Below the pieces are notes generated by a model that was not told the DNA's origin, did not search any database, and worked only from the letters and a program-made list of their open reading frames with translations. Source: Geminicoccus harenae (GTDB lineage: Bacteria > Pseudomonadota > Alphaproteobacteria > Geminicoccales > Geminicoccaceae). Taken from it: 64,000 nucleotides of DNA. Below, in pieces: positions 19,074 through 27,821 of this stretch. Positions within the stretch are counted from its first letter, which is position 1, and the number at the start of each line of letters is the position of its first letter. The stretch spans positions 36,847 to 100,846 of the forward strand of contig NZ_JABGCL010000021.1 of NCBI RefSeq assembly GCF_019800005.1. Reading direction: 5' to 3'. The position numbers and the translations under genes are program-made.

Positions 19074-20747
19074 TCAGCGGCCCAGCATCGGCAGGTCCAG
19101 CCCCTGCTCCTTGGCACAGTCGATCGCGATCTCGTAGCCGGCATCGGCGTGGCGCATCACGCCGGTGGCCGGATCGTTGGTCAGCACCCGCTCCAGGCGC
19201 CGCGCCGCCTCGGCCGTGCCGTCGGCCACCACCACCATGCCGGCATGCTGCGAGAAGCCGATCCCGACCCCGCCGCCATGGTGCAGGCTGACCCAGGTGG
19301 CGCCCGACGCGGTGTTGAGCAGGGCGTTGAGCAGCGGCCAGTCCGCCACCGCGTCCGAGCCGTCCTGCATGGCCTCAGTCTCGCGGTTGGGCGAGGCTAC
19401 CGAGCCGGAATCCAGATGGTCACGGCCGATCACGATCGGCGCCTTGACCTCGCCGCGTGCCACCATCTCGTTCAGCGCCAGGCCGATCCGGGCGCGCTGG
19501 CCCAGGCCCAGCCAGCAGATCCGGGCCGGCAGGCCCTGGAACGCGATCCGCTCCTTGGCCATGTCCAGCCAGTGGTGGAGGTGGCGGTCGTCCGGGATCA
19601 GTTCCTTGACCCGCTGGTCGGTGCGGAAGATGTCCTCCGGATCGCCGGAGAGCGCTGCCCAGCGGAACGGCCCGATGCCCCGGCAGAACAGGGGCCGGAT
19701 ATAGGCCGGCACGAAGCCCGGGAAGTCGAAGGCATTGTCCACCCCCGCCTCCATGGCGAACTGGCGGATATTGTTGCCGTAGTCGAGGGTCGGCACGCCC
19801 GCGGCATGGAAGGCCAGCATCGCCCGGACATGGCGCGCCATGGTCTCCAGCGCCGCCTCGCGCACCGCCTCGGGATTGCTCTCCTGCCGCTCCTCCCACT
19901 CCTCCACGGTCCACCCGGCCGGCAGGTAGCCATGGACCGGATCATGCGCGGAGGTCTGGTCGGTCACAATGTCCGGCAGGATGCCGCGGTGGGCCAGTTC
20001 CTCGAACACGGTGGCGGCGTTGCCGAGCAGACCGATCGAGACCGGGCTCTTGTCCCGGTTGGCCTGCTCGATCCGCTCCAGCGCGTCGTCCAGGTCGAGC
20101 GCCATCAGGTCCAGATAGCGGGTCTGGATGCGCCGCTCGATCCGGGACGCCCGGCACTCCACCGCCAGCATCGAGGCACCGGCCATGGTCGCCGCCAGCG
20201 GCTGGGCCCCGCCCATCCCGCCCAGCCCCCCGGTCAGGATCCAGCGGCCCCTGAGGTCTCCATCGTAATGGCGCCGGCCACACTCGACGAAGGTCTCGTA
20301 GGTGCCCTGCACGATCCCCTGGGTGCCGATATAGATCCAGGAGCCGGCGGTCATCTGGCCGTACATCATCAGGCCCAGCCGATCGAGCTGGTGGAAATGC
20401 TCCCAGGTGGCATAGCGGCCGACCAGGTTGGAGTTCGCGATCAGGACGCGCGGCGCATCGGCATGGGTCCGGAATACGCCCACCGGCTTGCCCGACTGCA
20501 CCAGCAGGGTCTGGTCGTCCTCCAGCCGCTTCAGCGTGGCGACGATCGCATCGAAACATTGCCAGTCCCGCGCCGCCCGGCCGATCCCGCCATAGACCAC
20601 CAGCTCCTCGGGCTTCTCGGCGACCTCGGCATCCAGGTTATTCATGAGCATGCGCAGCGCCGCCTCGGCCTGCCAGTTCCGGCAAGTCAGCTCCGGCCCG
20701 CGGGGCGCGCGGATGCGGCGCGAATTATCCCGGCGGCTCTCGGACAT
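19074..20747 (-). CDS. hutU: Urocanate hydratase
   Basis: A 557-aa enzyme that converts urocanate to imidazolone propionate in histidine degradation, using tightly bound NAD+. Motifs include GGLGGMGGAQPLAATMAG (NAD site, about 165-182), VVTDQTSAHDP-type segment (IVTDQTSAHDPVHGYLP), the cysteine segment FCRGIGPFRWAALSGDPEDI and the C-terminal GSVASPNRETEAMQDGSDAVADWPLLNALLN with GGGVGIGFSQHAG. Length matches the family. ATG 20747 has AGGAGC at correct spacing; the longer frame upstream is a shadow. No hutH, hutI or hutG lies in the window, so the pathway is scattered. Confidence 0.97.
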   Translation of the reverse strand: MSESRRDNSRRIRAPRGPELTCRNWQAEAALRMLMNNLDAEVAEKPEELVVYGGIGRAARDWQCFDAIVATLKRLEDDQTLLVQSGKPVGVFRTHADAPRVLIANSNLVGRYATWEHFHQLDRLGLMMYGQMTAGSWIYIGTQGIVQGTYETFVECGRRHYDGDLRGRWILTGGLGGMGGAQPLAATMAGASMLAVECRASRIERRIQTRYLDLMALDLDDALERIEQANRDKSPVSIGLLGNAATVFEELAHRGILPDIVTDQTSAHDPVHGYLPAGWTVEEWEERQESNPEAVREAALETMARHVRAMLAFHAAGVPTLDYGNNIRQFAMEAGVDNAFDFPGFVPAYIRPLFCRGIGPFRWAALSGDPEDIFRTDQRVKELIPDDRHLHHWLDMAKERIAFQGLPARICWLGLGQRARIGLALNEMVARGEVKAPIVIGRDHLDSGSVASPNRETEAMQDGSDAVADWPLLNALLNTASGATWVSLHHGGGVGIGFSQHAGMVVVADGTAEAARRLERVLTNDPATGVMRHADAGYEIAIDCAKEQGLDLPMLGR

Positions 20748-20821
20748 GGCGATTGCTCCTTGGTCGAACGGCCTACCGGAAGCTAGGACGAAGCTCAGGC
20801 CAGGGCCAGGGAGTGCCAGCG

Positions 20822-21913
20822 ATGACCGGGACGGTGCGGGTGACCGATGTGCTCGAGGCGGTCCTTCCTGCGCGGGGGCGGGTCCTGGATGTCGGCTGCG
20901 CCGATGGCGGGCTGGTGCGCTGGCTCGGCCGGAACGGCTTCGATGCCCAGGGCGTCGATCCGCAGGCAAAGGGCGACCGGCTGCTGCAAGGCGTGGCAGA
21001 AGCCCTGCCGGTGGCGAGCGGATCGGTCGACGCCGTGCTGTTCGTCAACAGCCTGCACCACGTCCCGGTGCACGGGATGGACCAGGCACTGGGCGAGGGC
21101 GCCCGAGTGCTGCGGCCGGGCGGCCTTCTGGTGGTGGTGGAACCGCTGCCAGAAGGCGAATGGTTCGAGATCCTGCAGCCGGTGGAGGACGAGACCGGGA
21201 TCCGCAACGCGGCGGCCGCAGCGCTGGCGCGCGCTGGGGTCGTCGGGTTCGTTCCGAGCGACCGGCGGTTCTTCGAGATCGAGCGGCGGGCGAAGGATGT
21301 GCCTTCCATCCTCGAAGGCTTCGTCACGGTCGATCCGGAACGGGCGGCGGCGGTGGCGCAGGCCAAGGACGCGGTCGAGGCAGCCTTCGCCCGGCATGGC
21401 CGGGCAGTTGAGGACGGAAGGGCGTTCCGCCAGCCGATGCGGGCGGACGTGCTGGAGCTGCCAGAAGGCACGGGCATCGTCCGCTTCGCCCGGGACGAGG
21501 CGGAAGTGGCGGCGGCGCTGGACGTGCGGTGCGCGGTGTTCTGCGACGAGCAGGGCGTGTCGCTGGCCGAGGAGATGGATGGCCTGGACGACCAGTGCCG
21601 GCACCTGGTGGCGACGGTCGTCGGCCGGGTGGTCGGGACCGCACGGCTGCGGGCCTATGGCCGGGATGGTGCGGTGGGCAAGATTGAACGGGTGGCGCTG
21701 CTGAAAGAGGCGCGGGGCCTGGGGCTGGGCCAGCGGCTGGTGCGCTTTGCGGCCCAGGTGCTGGCAGCGCAGGGCCATGCCACCCTGCTCCTGAACGCGC
21801 AGACCTATGCGCAGGGCTTCTACGCGCGGCTGGGCTTCAGGGCGGAAGGCGAGCCGTTCGACGACGCGGGCATCCCGCACGTCGCCATGTGGCGGACGGA
21901 AGATGCTCGGTGA
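20822..21913 (+). CDS. Methyltransferase-GNAT acetyltransferase fusion
   Basis: A 363-aa protein of two enzyme domains. Residues 1-150 form a class I SAM-dependent methyltransferase (Methyltransf_11 type: RVLDVGCADGGLVRWLG, later GARVLRPGGLLVVVEPLP). Residues about 215-363 are a GNAT N-acetyltransferase resembling the ElaA/YjaB group: VRCAVFCDEQG, KIERVALLKEARGLGLGQRLV (acetyl-CoA loop RGLGLG) and GFYARLGFRAEGEPFDDAGIPHVAM. I see no frameshift between them. The gene is divergent from hutU with 74 bp between. The substrate is unknown; the fusion suggests sequential methylation and acetylation of one metabolite or peptide. Confidence 0.82.
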   Translation: MTGTVRVTDVLEAVLPARGRVLDVGCADGGLVRWLGRNGFDAQGVDPQAKGDRLLQGVAEALPVASGSVDAVLFVNSLHHVPVHGMDQALGEGARVLRPGGLLVVVEPLPEGEWFEILQPVEDETGIRNAAAAALARAGVVGFVPSDRRFFEIERRAKDVPSILEGFVTVDPERAAAVAQAKDAVEAAFARHGRAVEDGRAFRQPMRADVLELPEGTGIVRFARDEAEVAAALDVRCAVFCDEQGVSLAEEMDGLDDQCRHLVATVVGRVVGTARLRAYGRDGAVGKIERVALLKEARGLGLGQRLVRFAAQVLAAQGHATLLLNAQTYAQGFYARLGFRAEGEPFDDAGIPHVAMWRTEDAR

Positions 21914-21990
21914 CAGAATGACGGTGGTCGGAACCAGCCGACACGCCCAAGCTGGATTGCATTTGGCTGCGAGGAAAGAGCGTCCCTTCG

Positions 21991-22707
21991 ATGACCCTCA
22001 CGCTGTTCTCCTACCCCCAGCTGTTCGGACTGTCGGACAACAACCCCTACGGGCTGAAGGTGGCGACCTTCATGCAGCTGTGCGGCGTCCCGTTCCGGCA
22101 CGCGCACATCATCGACGCGAGCGCGGCACCGCGCGGGCAACTGCCCTATCTGGACGACGACGGCCAGGTCATCGGCGACAGTGATGCGATCATCGCGCAC
22201 CTGACGGCGAAGCTCGACCTCGCGATCGACCGGGACCTGAGCCCGTCCCAGCGCTGCACCGACCTCCTGGTCCGGCGCATGCTGGACGACCTCTACTGGG
22301 TGATGTCGTATTCCCGCTGGCGGGACGACCGCTACTGGCCGCTGTTCCGCGATGCCCTGCTGACGACCCATGCGGAGCTGACCGCCGACCAGCTGGAGGC
22401 GGCGCGCGGCTACAACTTCCAGCGCTACCACTACCAGGGCATCGGCCGCTACGAGCCGGCCGATGCCTATGCCCGGGGCGTACGGGACCTGGAGGTGCTG
22501 GCGGCATTGCTGGGAGACGGGCCGTTCCTGTTCGGCGACCGCGTGCACGGCATCGACGCGGCGATCTACGGCTTCGTCGCCAACATCCATTGCTACGAGA
22601 TCGACACGCCGCTGAAGGAGACGGTCCAGGCCACCCCGCAACTGGTGGCGCACTGCCAGCGGGTGGGCGAGCTGGCACAGGCGCGGGCGGTGCCGCCCCC
22701 GGCCTAG
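21991..22707 (+). CDS. Glutathione S-transferase family protein
   Basis: A 238-aa GST-fold protein. The N-terminal thioredoxin-like domain has MTLTLFSYPQLFGLSDNNPYGLK and the cis-proline motif RGQLPYLDDDGQVIGDSDAII around residues 48-70. The helical C-terminal domain carries FGDRVHGIDAAIYGFVANI, as in the metaxin/FAXC-like (Tom37-type) branch. The catalytic residue is not clear. Its end overlaps the convergent 100-aa gene by 4 bases. GAGGAAAGAGC lies 20 bases upstream of the start. Confidence 0.8.
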   Translation: MTLTLFSYPQLFGLSDNNPYGLKVATFMQLCGVPFRHAHIIDASAAPRGQLPYLDDDGQVIGDSDAIIAHLTAKLDLAIDRDLSPSQRCTDLLVRRMLDDLYWVMSYSRWRDDRYWPLFRDALLTTHAELTADQLEAARGYNFQRYHYQGIGRYEPADAYARGVRDLEVLAALLGDGPFLFGDRVHGIDAAIYGFVANIHCYEIDTPLKETVQATPQLVAHCQRVGELAQARAVPPPA

Positions 22708-23006
22708 CCGGCAGGGCGGCGCAGCAGGCAGACGTAGCGGCCTCTCGGCCCATCGGGCGGCGGGGCTGCCAGCGCCACGCCGTAGCGCCGGTGGAGCCCC
22801 GCCGCCACCGCCTGCGCTGCCTTCGGGGTGAGTGCCGGCTTGGCCAGCCAGGGCACCGCTAGGCCGCCTGCCCCGCCATGAACCTCGAGGAACGGCTCAG
22901 GCGCCTCGGCCGTGCCGACCAGCCACTCTTCGGGCCTGGCGCCGAACTCCTTGATATAGCTCAGGCAGTCGAACTGGATCTGGCTGACGCTGTAGGCGCG
23001 CTGCAT
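22704..23006 (-). CDS. Hypothetical 100-aa protein, last gene of the DMFase operon
   Basis: A 100-aa soluble protein beginning MQRAYSVSQIQFDCLSYIKE and ending RGRYVCLLRRP. I recognise no family. It starts 6 bases after the stop of the Rieske-like gene and in the same direction, so it belongs to the dimethylformamidase operon. The N-terminal segment QIQFDCLSYIKEF recalls the small accessory proteins of ring-hydroxylating enzymes only vaguely. It is of interest as a possible partner of the degenerate Rieske-like protein. Confidence 0.65.
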   Translation of the reverse strand: MQRAYSVSQIQFDCLSYIKEFGARPEEWLVGTAEAPEPFLEVHGGAGGLAVPWLAKPALTPKAAQAVAAGLHRRYGVALAAPPPDGPRGRYVCLLRRPAG

Positions 23007-23012
23007 GGCCGC

Positions 23013-23924
23013 TCAGGCGACGTGGTTGAAGCGGGGATGGCTGCGATAGACGCTGTCCGGGCGCGGGCCGGTCGGACGGGCCGGCCCGGCGAGCAGCAGT
23101 TCGATCAGCCACCGGTGCTGGGGCAGGTCCGCCGGTGCAGCGGCGGCAGCCCATCGCTCGACCTGGGCCGTCCAGGCGGCACGCGCCTGGTCGGCAGGCG
23201 GAGTCCGGGCCAGCAGGCTCAGCCGGCACAAGGTGCGCTCTGGTGCCACCGGCTGAAGCACGACCATGCAGGTCTCACCTTCGCCCTGCAGCAGCACGAG
23301 ATTCGGGAAATGCCAAGTCGCGCACGTTGCCGGCTCGTCGCCGTCCCCGGCCAGGAGCGCTGCGGCCACCTGCTTCCAGTTGCCGGCGAGCGTGCGCCAG
23401 CAAGCCGGTGCTGCGTGGAGCGGCAACGGGCCAGGCTCGGGCGGGCGCTCGCCTAGTGCCGGATCGACGGCGACGAACAGCAGCCCGGCTTGCAGGGCCA
23501 GCGGCAGGACCGGCAGGCGCTCGGGCCGCATGCCGAGATACTGGTACATCTCGGGCACCGGCTCGCCGTCCGGCCCGGCCGGGATGGCCGGACGGTCCAG
23601 GCTGTAGCCGCAGGAGGTGAAGCCGCAGCGGGTCTTCCTGCCGCTCTGGCATTGCAGCGGGATGAAGTGGCAGCCGCCGTGCTGCGCCTTGTTGAGGCGT
23701 GCCACCAGCCCCCCGTCCGCCATCCGCTGCACGTGGATGCCATGGACGCCCACCGTGTAGGGCAGCAGGTCGCCGGGGTTCGGGATCTCCTCAGCCCGGC
23801 CGACACACACCCAGACCTTTGGCCACAGCCGCTCGTCCTCCAGCCGGCCGAACCCGGACGAGCCGAAGGCAGCCGCCGGCAGCCCGTTTCGGTAGGTGGC
23901 CGGATCGGTGAAGTCCGGCTCCAT
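23013..23924 (-). CDS. Degenerate Rieske oxygenase-like protein
   Basis: A 303-aa protein clearly related to the Rieske domain of ring-hydroxylating oxygenase alpha subunits: ERLWPKVWVCVGRAEEIPNPGDLLPYTVG at 31-59 and a cluster-binding region at 78-110. Aligned with the family pattern NxCxHRG...CPYHGW, the expected ligands are Ala80, His82, Cys100 and Thr103, so two of four are lost. The C-terminal region is short (families usually exceed 400 aa) and lacks the DxxHxxxxH iron site. It therefore should not be a working oxygenase; a structural, binding or scaffold role is likely. The ATG overlaps the DMFase large-subunit stop by one base, so it is translationally coupled to it. Confidence 0.7.
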   Translation of the reverse strand: MEPDFTDPATYRNGLPAAAFGSSGFGRLEDERLWPKVWVCVGRAEEIPNPGDLLPYTVGVHGIHVQRMADGGLVARLNKAQHGGCHFIPLQCQSGRKTRCGFTSCGYSLDRPAIPAGPDGEPVPEMYQYLGMRPERLPVLPLALQAGLLFVAVDPALGERPPEPGPLPLHAAPACWRTLAGNWKQVAAALLAGDGDEPATCATWHFPNLVLLQGEGETCMVVLQPVAPERTLCRLSLLARTPPADQARAAWTAQVERWAAAAAPADLPQHRWLIELLLAGPARPTGPRPDSVYRSHPRFNHVA

Positions 23925-26305
23925 CAGGGGATCATGGCGTTCGGGTCGTAGTCGGCGCGGCCGCGCGGCTTGATCGATTCCGGCGGGGGCGGCGGCAGCG
24001 GGCCGTCCTGCATGAACCGGTCGAGCACGTTCTTGGTCAGCTTCGAGATATTGTTGTCGCCATTGTTCCAGGGCAGCGCCCCGCAATAGGCGATCGAACT
24101 GAAGGCGAAGCAGGCGCCACCGTTCGGGGTCTCGTGATAGGCCAGGTCCGAGCGGACCCGCGGATGCTGGGTCCCGTCGATGCCGGGCTGGCTGGTGCCG
24201 TAATACTCGCCGACCAGCAGATAGGCCTCGGTATGCCGGCCGGCCGAGGTCGCCACGGTCAGCGTGTGCGGCGGCGAGCCCAGCATGGTGTCGACAATGT
24301 CGACCTCGAGGCCAGCGGCACCGCCGCCGCACAGGCCGAAATTGCCGAGCTTTTCGTCGGGCCCGATCCCCTCGAACGCCCAGGCGATCCGCGGGTTGGT
24401 GCTGTCCGGCGTGCGGGTGTAGTAGGTGCCGACGTCGAAGCCCTGCGCGGCCATGCCGGCGCCGGCCACCGCGTGCAGCATCCGCCCGCGAAAGCGCCAC
24501 ATGCCGCCGAGCTCGCCGGTGCTCTGGTGGTAGTATTCGCCAGGATCGGCGAACCAGGGCCGGATGCCGCTCTCGCAGCGGCGCAGCTCGGTGATGACGC
24601 CCCGGCCCAGATGATCATAGGCCGGATGGTAGGTCTGCACCCAGTACCAGCCATCGCCGCCCAGATACATGAGCCGGCCGCCGGCTTGGGTGTAGTCGTG
24701 GAGCGCGTCGATCTGCGGGCCACTGTTGTGCTCGGGATGCGAGCCGGTCAGCACCACGTTGTAGCGCTGGAGCCGAGCCAGGCCCTCGTAGGTGACGTCC
24801 TCGTCAGTGAACACCTCGTACTCGTAGCCCATCCGGTCCAGCCAGTAGATCAGATGCAGGTCGGCATTGTACTGCCAGGGCGCCTGGGCCACGAAGGTAT
24901 CGTATTTCGGCCGCATGTTCAGGATCGGCCGCAGGCGCGACGAGAAGCTGACGCCGCTGCCGTCGGTATGCACGTCATATTGCGAGCTGCCGTACTCGCG
25001 ATGCTCGGCCAGGAACATGTTCTGGTCCTGCATGATCGGCACGCGATACATGATCAGCTCGGCCCCGGCGCCATTGGTCGCCATGTGCTCGTTGGCATAG
25101 GCGAGATAGCTGATGGTCGGGATCATCACCCCGATCTTCGCCGACGTCGTGCCGAGTTTCGCCACCACCCAGAACGGCAGATAGTCCTCGTCGCCCTCTG
25201 CCGTGGTCAGCTTGACCGCATAAGCGCGGCTCCTGGTGCCCTCCGGCACGGTCCAGGTGAAGTCCACCTCCCAGCGGGCATCGTCCACGTCGTCGTCGTG
25301 GAAGTGGATCGCGCCGTACTCGTCCTTGGCGTGCTTCCAGTCGAAATTCTCGCCCCGCCAGTTGTGGCCGGTCATGGCCCGGGTCGGGCAGTTCACCAGG
25401 GTCAGGTCGAGGCGATAGGGGCCGCGGTCGTGGCCGATGAGCGTATCGATGCCCTGGCCGAAGTCCCAGGAGGCCACCAGGCACCTGGCGAGCGCGTTGG
25501 TCGGGCCGGCATGGGTGCGCTCGGTCAGGCCGCGATCGGCACCGGCCTTCATCATCTCGATCTCGAGCCGCGACAGCGCCCGGTTGCACAGGCGCGGCCC
25601 ATCGATCTTGCCGTTATAGTTGCCGGCGATCCGGAAGCCGGACGGATGCTGGCGGTCGCCCGGCATGGCCTCGGCCGGATAGCCCGCGATCACGAACGGT
25701 GCGGCCGCATGGGTCAGGCCCGGCCTGAGCTGCGCCTCGACCGGCTCCGCCACCGGGTCCAGCGCATAGACGACCTGCGGCTCGTGATGGAGCACCGCCC
25801 TGCCCGTGGCCGCATCGAAGCTGGCCGCGACGAAGTGCCAGGCACGGTCGCGCAGCGGCATGGGTGCCGTCACCACCTGGTCGTCGACCCGCAGCTCCAG
25901 ATGGCCATCGACATCGATGAACAGGCCATAGCCCCTGCCCCTGCTCCACTGGCCGATGATCGCCTGGGGCCCGTGCTTCCAGTAGCGCTCGTGGGTCTTT
26001 GGCGCAGTCGGCCAGATCCAGCACTGCAGGGTGAAGCTCTGGAGGTCGAGCTGCGGGCAGTCGGCCACCCAGCCATAGGAGCCGCTATGGATCACCTGCG
26101 GCCTTCCGGGATACTCGCCCTCGATGTCGCTCGGCACATGGCGCTCGATGAAGCCGGGCCCGCGCGGGTTGGTGTCGCCGTTCACCAGCTCGACGATCTC
26201 GGCCCGGTAGGTCCTGGGGCCGTCGCAGTTGACGAAGAAGCTGATCGGCTCGCCGGGGTGGACGCTGAACTTGTCGGCATATCCGGTCAGGCGCATCGCA
26301 GGCAT
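23924..26305 (-). CDS. dmfA2: N,N-dimethylformamidase large (beta) subunit
   Basis: A 793-aa protein matching the large subunit of DMFase, which hydrolyses N,N-dimethylformamide to dimethylamine and formate. The N-terminal part (about 80-240) is a LamG-like jelly roll (QSFTLQCWIWPTAP, GQWSRGRGYGLFIDVDGHLELRVDD). The C-terminal part holds the iron site. In the Paracoccus enzyme, as I recall, two Tyr and one Glu bind mononuclear iron; the matching candidates here are Tyr400 or Tyr403 (ISYLAYANEH), Tyr443 (YDVHTDGSGV) and Glu525 (TGSHPEHNSG). GGAGAG precedes ATG 26305. The small-subunit gene lies 77 bases upstream. Related amides are possible substrates. Confidence 0.88.
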   Translation of the reverse strand: MPAMRLTGYADKFSVHPGEPISFFVNCDGPRTYRAEIVELVNGDTNPRGPGFIERHVPSDIEGEYPGRPQVIHSGSYGWVADCPQLDLQSFTLQCWIWPTAPKTHERYWKHGPQAIIGQWSRGRGYGLFIDVDGHLELRVDDQVVTAPMPLRDRAWHFVAASFDAATGRAVLHHEPQVVYALDPVAEPVEAQLRPGLTHAAAPFVIAGYPAEAMPGDRQHPSGFRIAGNYNGKIDGPRLCNRALSRLEIEMMKAGADRGLTERTHAGPTNALARCLVASWDFGQGIDTLIGHDRGPYRLDLTLVNCPTRAMTGHNWRGENFDWKHAKDEYGAIHFHDDDVDDARWEVDFTWTVPEGTRSRAYAVKLTTAEGDEDYLPFWVVAKLGTTSAKIGVMIPTISYLAYANEHMATNGAGAELIMYRVPIMQDQNMFLAEHREYGSSQYDVHTDGSGVSFSSRLRPILNMRPKYDTFVAQAPWQYNADLHLIYWLDRMGYEYEVFTDEDVTYEGLARLQRYNVVLTGSHPEHNSGPQIDALHDYTQAGGRLMYLGGDGWYWVQTYHPAYDHLGRGVITELRRCESGIRPWFADPGEYYHQSTGELGGMWRFRGRMLHAVAGAGMAAQGFDVGTYYTRTPDSTNPRIAWAFEGIGPDEKLGNFGLCGGGAAGLEVDIVDTMLGSPPHTLTVATSAGRHTEAYLLVGEYYGTSQPGIDGTQHPRVRSDLAYHETPNGGACFAFSSIAYCGALPWNNGDNNISKLTKNVLDRFMQDGPLPPPPPESIKPRGRADYDPNAMIP

Positions 26306-26382
26306 GCTGGGCTCTCCGCATGGCGCGCCACGGGCGCCACGTTCTTGCTCTCGACGATCGGGATGGCGGGAGGGTTGGGCGG

Positions 26383-26817
26383 TCAGGTCCAGTTGTAGGC
26401 GCCGCGCTTCCAGCCTTCGTGGAAATGCTCGGGCATGCCGTCGGATTCGGGCAGCTCGTCCAGGCGCATCAGGAAGATCGCGTGCTGGACCTCCTGCTCG
26501 TCCTCGAACACCCGCTCATCCACGAAGCTGGGCGGCACGCCGCGGATGCCGGACAGCCGGCCGATGCGCCATTCCCGGTCGGGCTTGGTGCAGATGACCA
26601 CGAGCTTGCCGGCGGGCGGCTGGGCCCGCATTCGGAACAGGACCTGGCGCAGCAGCGGGTCGTCATAGATGCCGCCGCCGACATCGGTGGTGTCGCCGGG
26701 CGTGGCACATTCGAGGATCGCGCAGCCGGCCACGCCCTTCATCGACTGGATGCATCGCCAATGCGTGTCGATCAGGCGCTGGCGCTCCGGTGTCCCGGGC
26801 CGGGGAATGGGGATCAT
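26383..26817 (-). CDS. dmfA1: N,N-dimethylformamidase small (alpha) subunit
   Basis: A 144-aa protein matching the DMFase small subunit: LIDTHWRCIQSMKGVAGCAILEC near 15-37, GKLVVICTKPDREWRIGRLSG near 70-90 and a C-terminal FHEGWKRGAYNWT. It is slightly longer than the roughly 130 aa reported for the characterised protein. With the large subunit it forms the (alpha-beta)n enzyme. ATG 26817 has AGGGAGG at good spacing. It is the first gene of a four-gene operon running to 22704. Confidence 0.85.
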   Translation of the reverse strand: MIPIPRPGTPERQRLIDTHWRCIQSMKGVAGCAILECATPGDTTDVGGGIYDDPLLRQVLFRMRAQPPAGKLVVICTKPDREWRIGRLSGIRGVPPSFVDERVFEDEQEVQHAIFLMRLDELPESDGMPEHFHEGWKRGAYNWT

Positions 26818-26976
26818 CGCGCTGCCTCCCTGCGCTCGCCCTCTGGTCGTCCGCAAGCTCAGCACGATTTGCCGCCAACGAGAAGCGCCCGAGGTTAATC
26901 GGTTAATGGCATGTTGCTTCCCAGAACAGGGCCGAGGCCGCGACGTTGCTTTCGGCTGCCCAGCCTGCGCGCAGCA

Positions 26977-27001
26977 GGGTGCCCGGCTGATCCGGGCACC
27001 C
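26977..27001 (-). terminator. Hairpin after the lectin-like gene
   Basis: GGGTGCCCGG and CCGGGCACCC pair as a 10-bp stem with a 5-base loop, 20 bases beyond the minus-strand stop at 27022. There is no T-run, so termination here would need Rho or the hairpin only protects the 3' end. Confidence 0.4.
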
Positions 27002-27021
27002 ATGACAAGCGAGAAGGAAGC

Positions 27022-27821
27022 TCAGTCGTCGGGCCACCAGTTATGCCAGAGCGCCCCATCGCTGCCGCGCCCGAAGCAGTCCAGGCGGCGCGGACCCCAG
27101 CTCAGGCATTCCGGCCGGTGGGTGAGAATGCCGCCCAGGCTTTCCCAGCCGCGCCAGCGCGAACCGTCCCACCAGCGATGCCACGGTGCCTCGTCGGTGC
27201 CGCGCGCGAAGCAGTCGATCCGCTGCGGGCCCCAGCTCGTGCAGGACGGCTGCTCCTTGATGATTCCACCCAGGTTCTGCCAGCCCAGCCACTGCCTGCC
27301 ATCCCACCAGCGCCGCCACATCGAGCCGTTGGTGCCGCGCCCGAAGCAGTCGATCCGGTTGGACGCCCGGCTCACGCATTCCGGCTTGTGCGTGATCACG
27401 CCGCCCAGGCTTTCCCAGCCCAGCCAGCGATTCCCGTTCCACCAGCGATGCCACAGGGCGCGGTCGGTCCCGCGTGCGAAGCAGTCGATCCGGTTACGGC
27501 TCCAGGTCACGCAGGACGGCTCCTCCCTGATGATGCCGCCCAGGCTCTCCCAGCCGTCCAGCTCCGGCCATCCCACCAACGGTGCCACATGGCCCGATCG
27601 GTGCCCCGGGCGAAGCAGTCGATCCGGTTGAAGCCCCAGCTGACGCACTCGGGCTCCTCCTTGATGATGCCGCCCAGGCTTTCCCAGCCACCCCACTGGG
27701 CTCGGGCGGTACCCGGCAGCATCCACGCCATCGCTGCCAGCACCAGGGCCACCGCGAACGTCCGCCAAGCTCGAATCGCACGAATGCCCGCCGCGGGCGG
27801 ACCAGCACGTCCCGAAAGCAT
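27022..27821 (-). pseudogene. Secreted PLL/DUF346-like beta-propeller lectin, frameshifted
   Basis: The N-terminus, read from ATG 27821 behind GGAGG, is a signal peptide (hydrophobic run ending MLPGTARAQ). It is followed by five repeats of about 43 residues with the core GWESLGGII...ECVSW...RIDCFARGTDRAMWHRWWDG, ending at the TGA at 27022. The repeat type resembles the DUF346 blades of the Photorhabdus lectin PLL, here with two extra cysteines per repeat that could form a disulfide. Between repeats 1 and 2, near 27557, the frame changes: a single missing base after RSW puts repeats 2-5 in another frame. Either the gene is broken or the assembly has a one-base error. The remaining repeats are otherwise intact, which suggests a recent event or an artefact. 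Confidence 0.7.
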
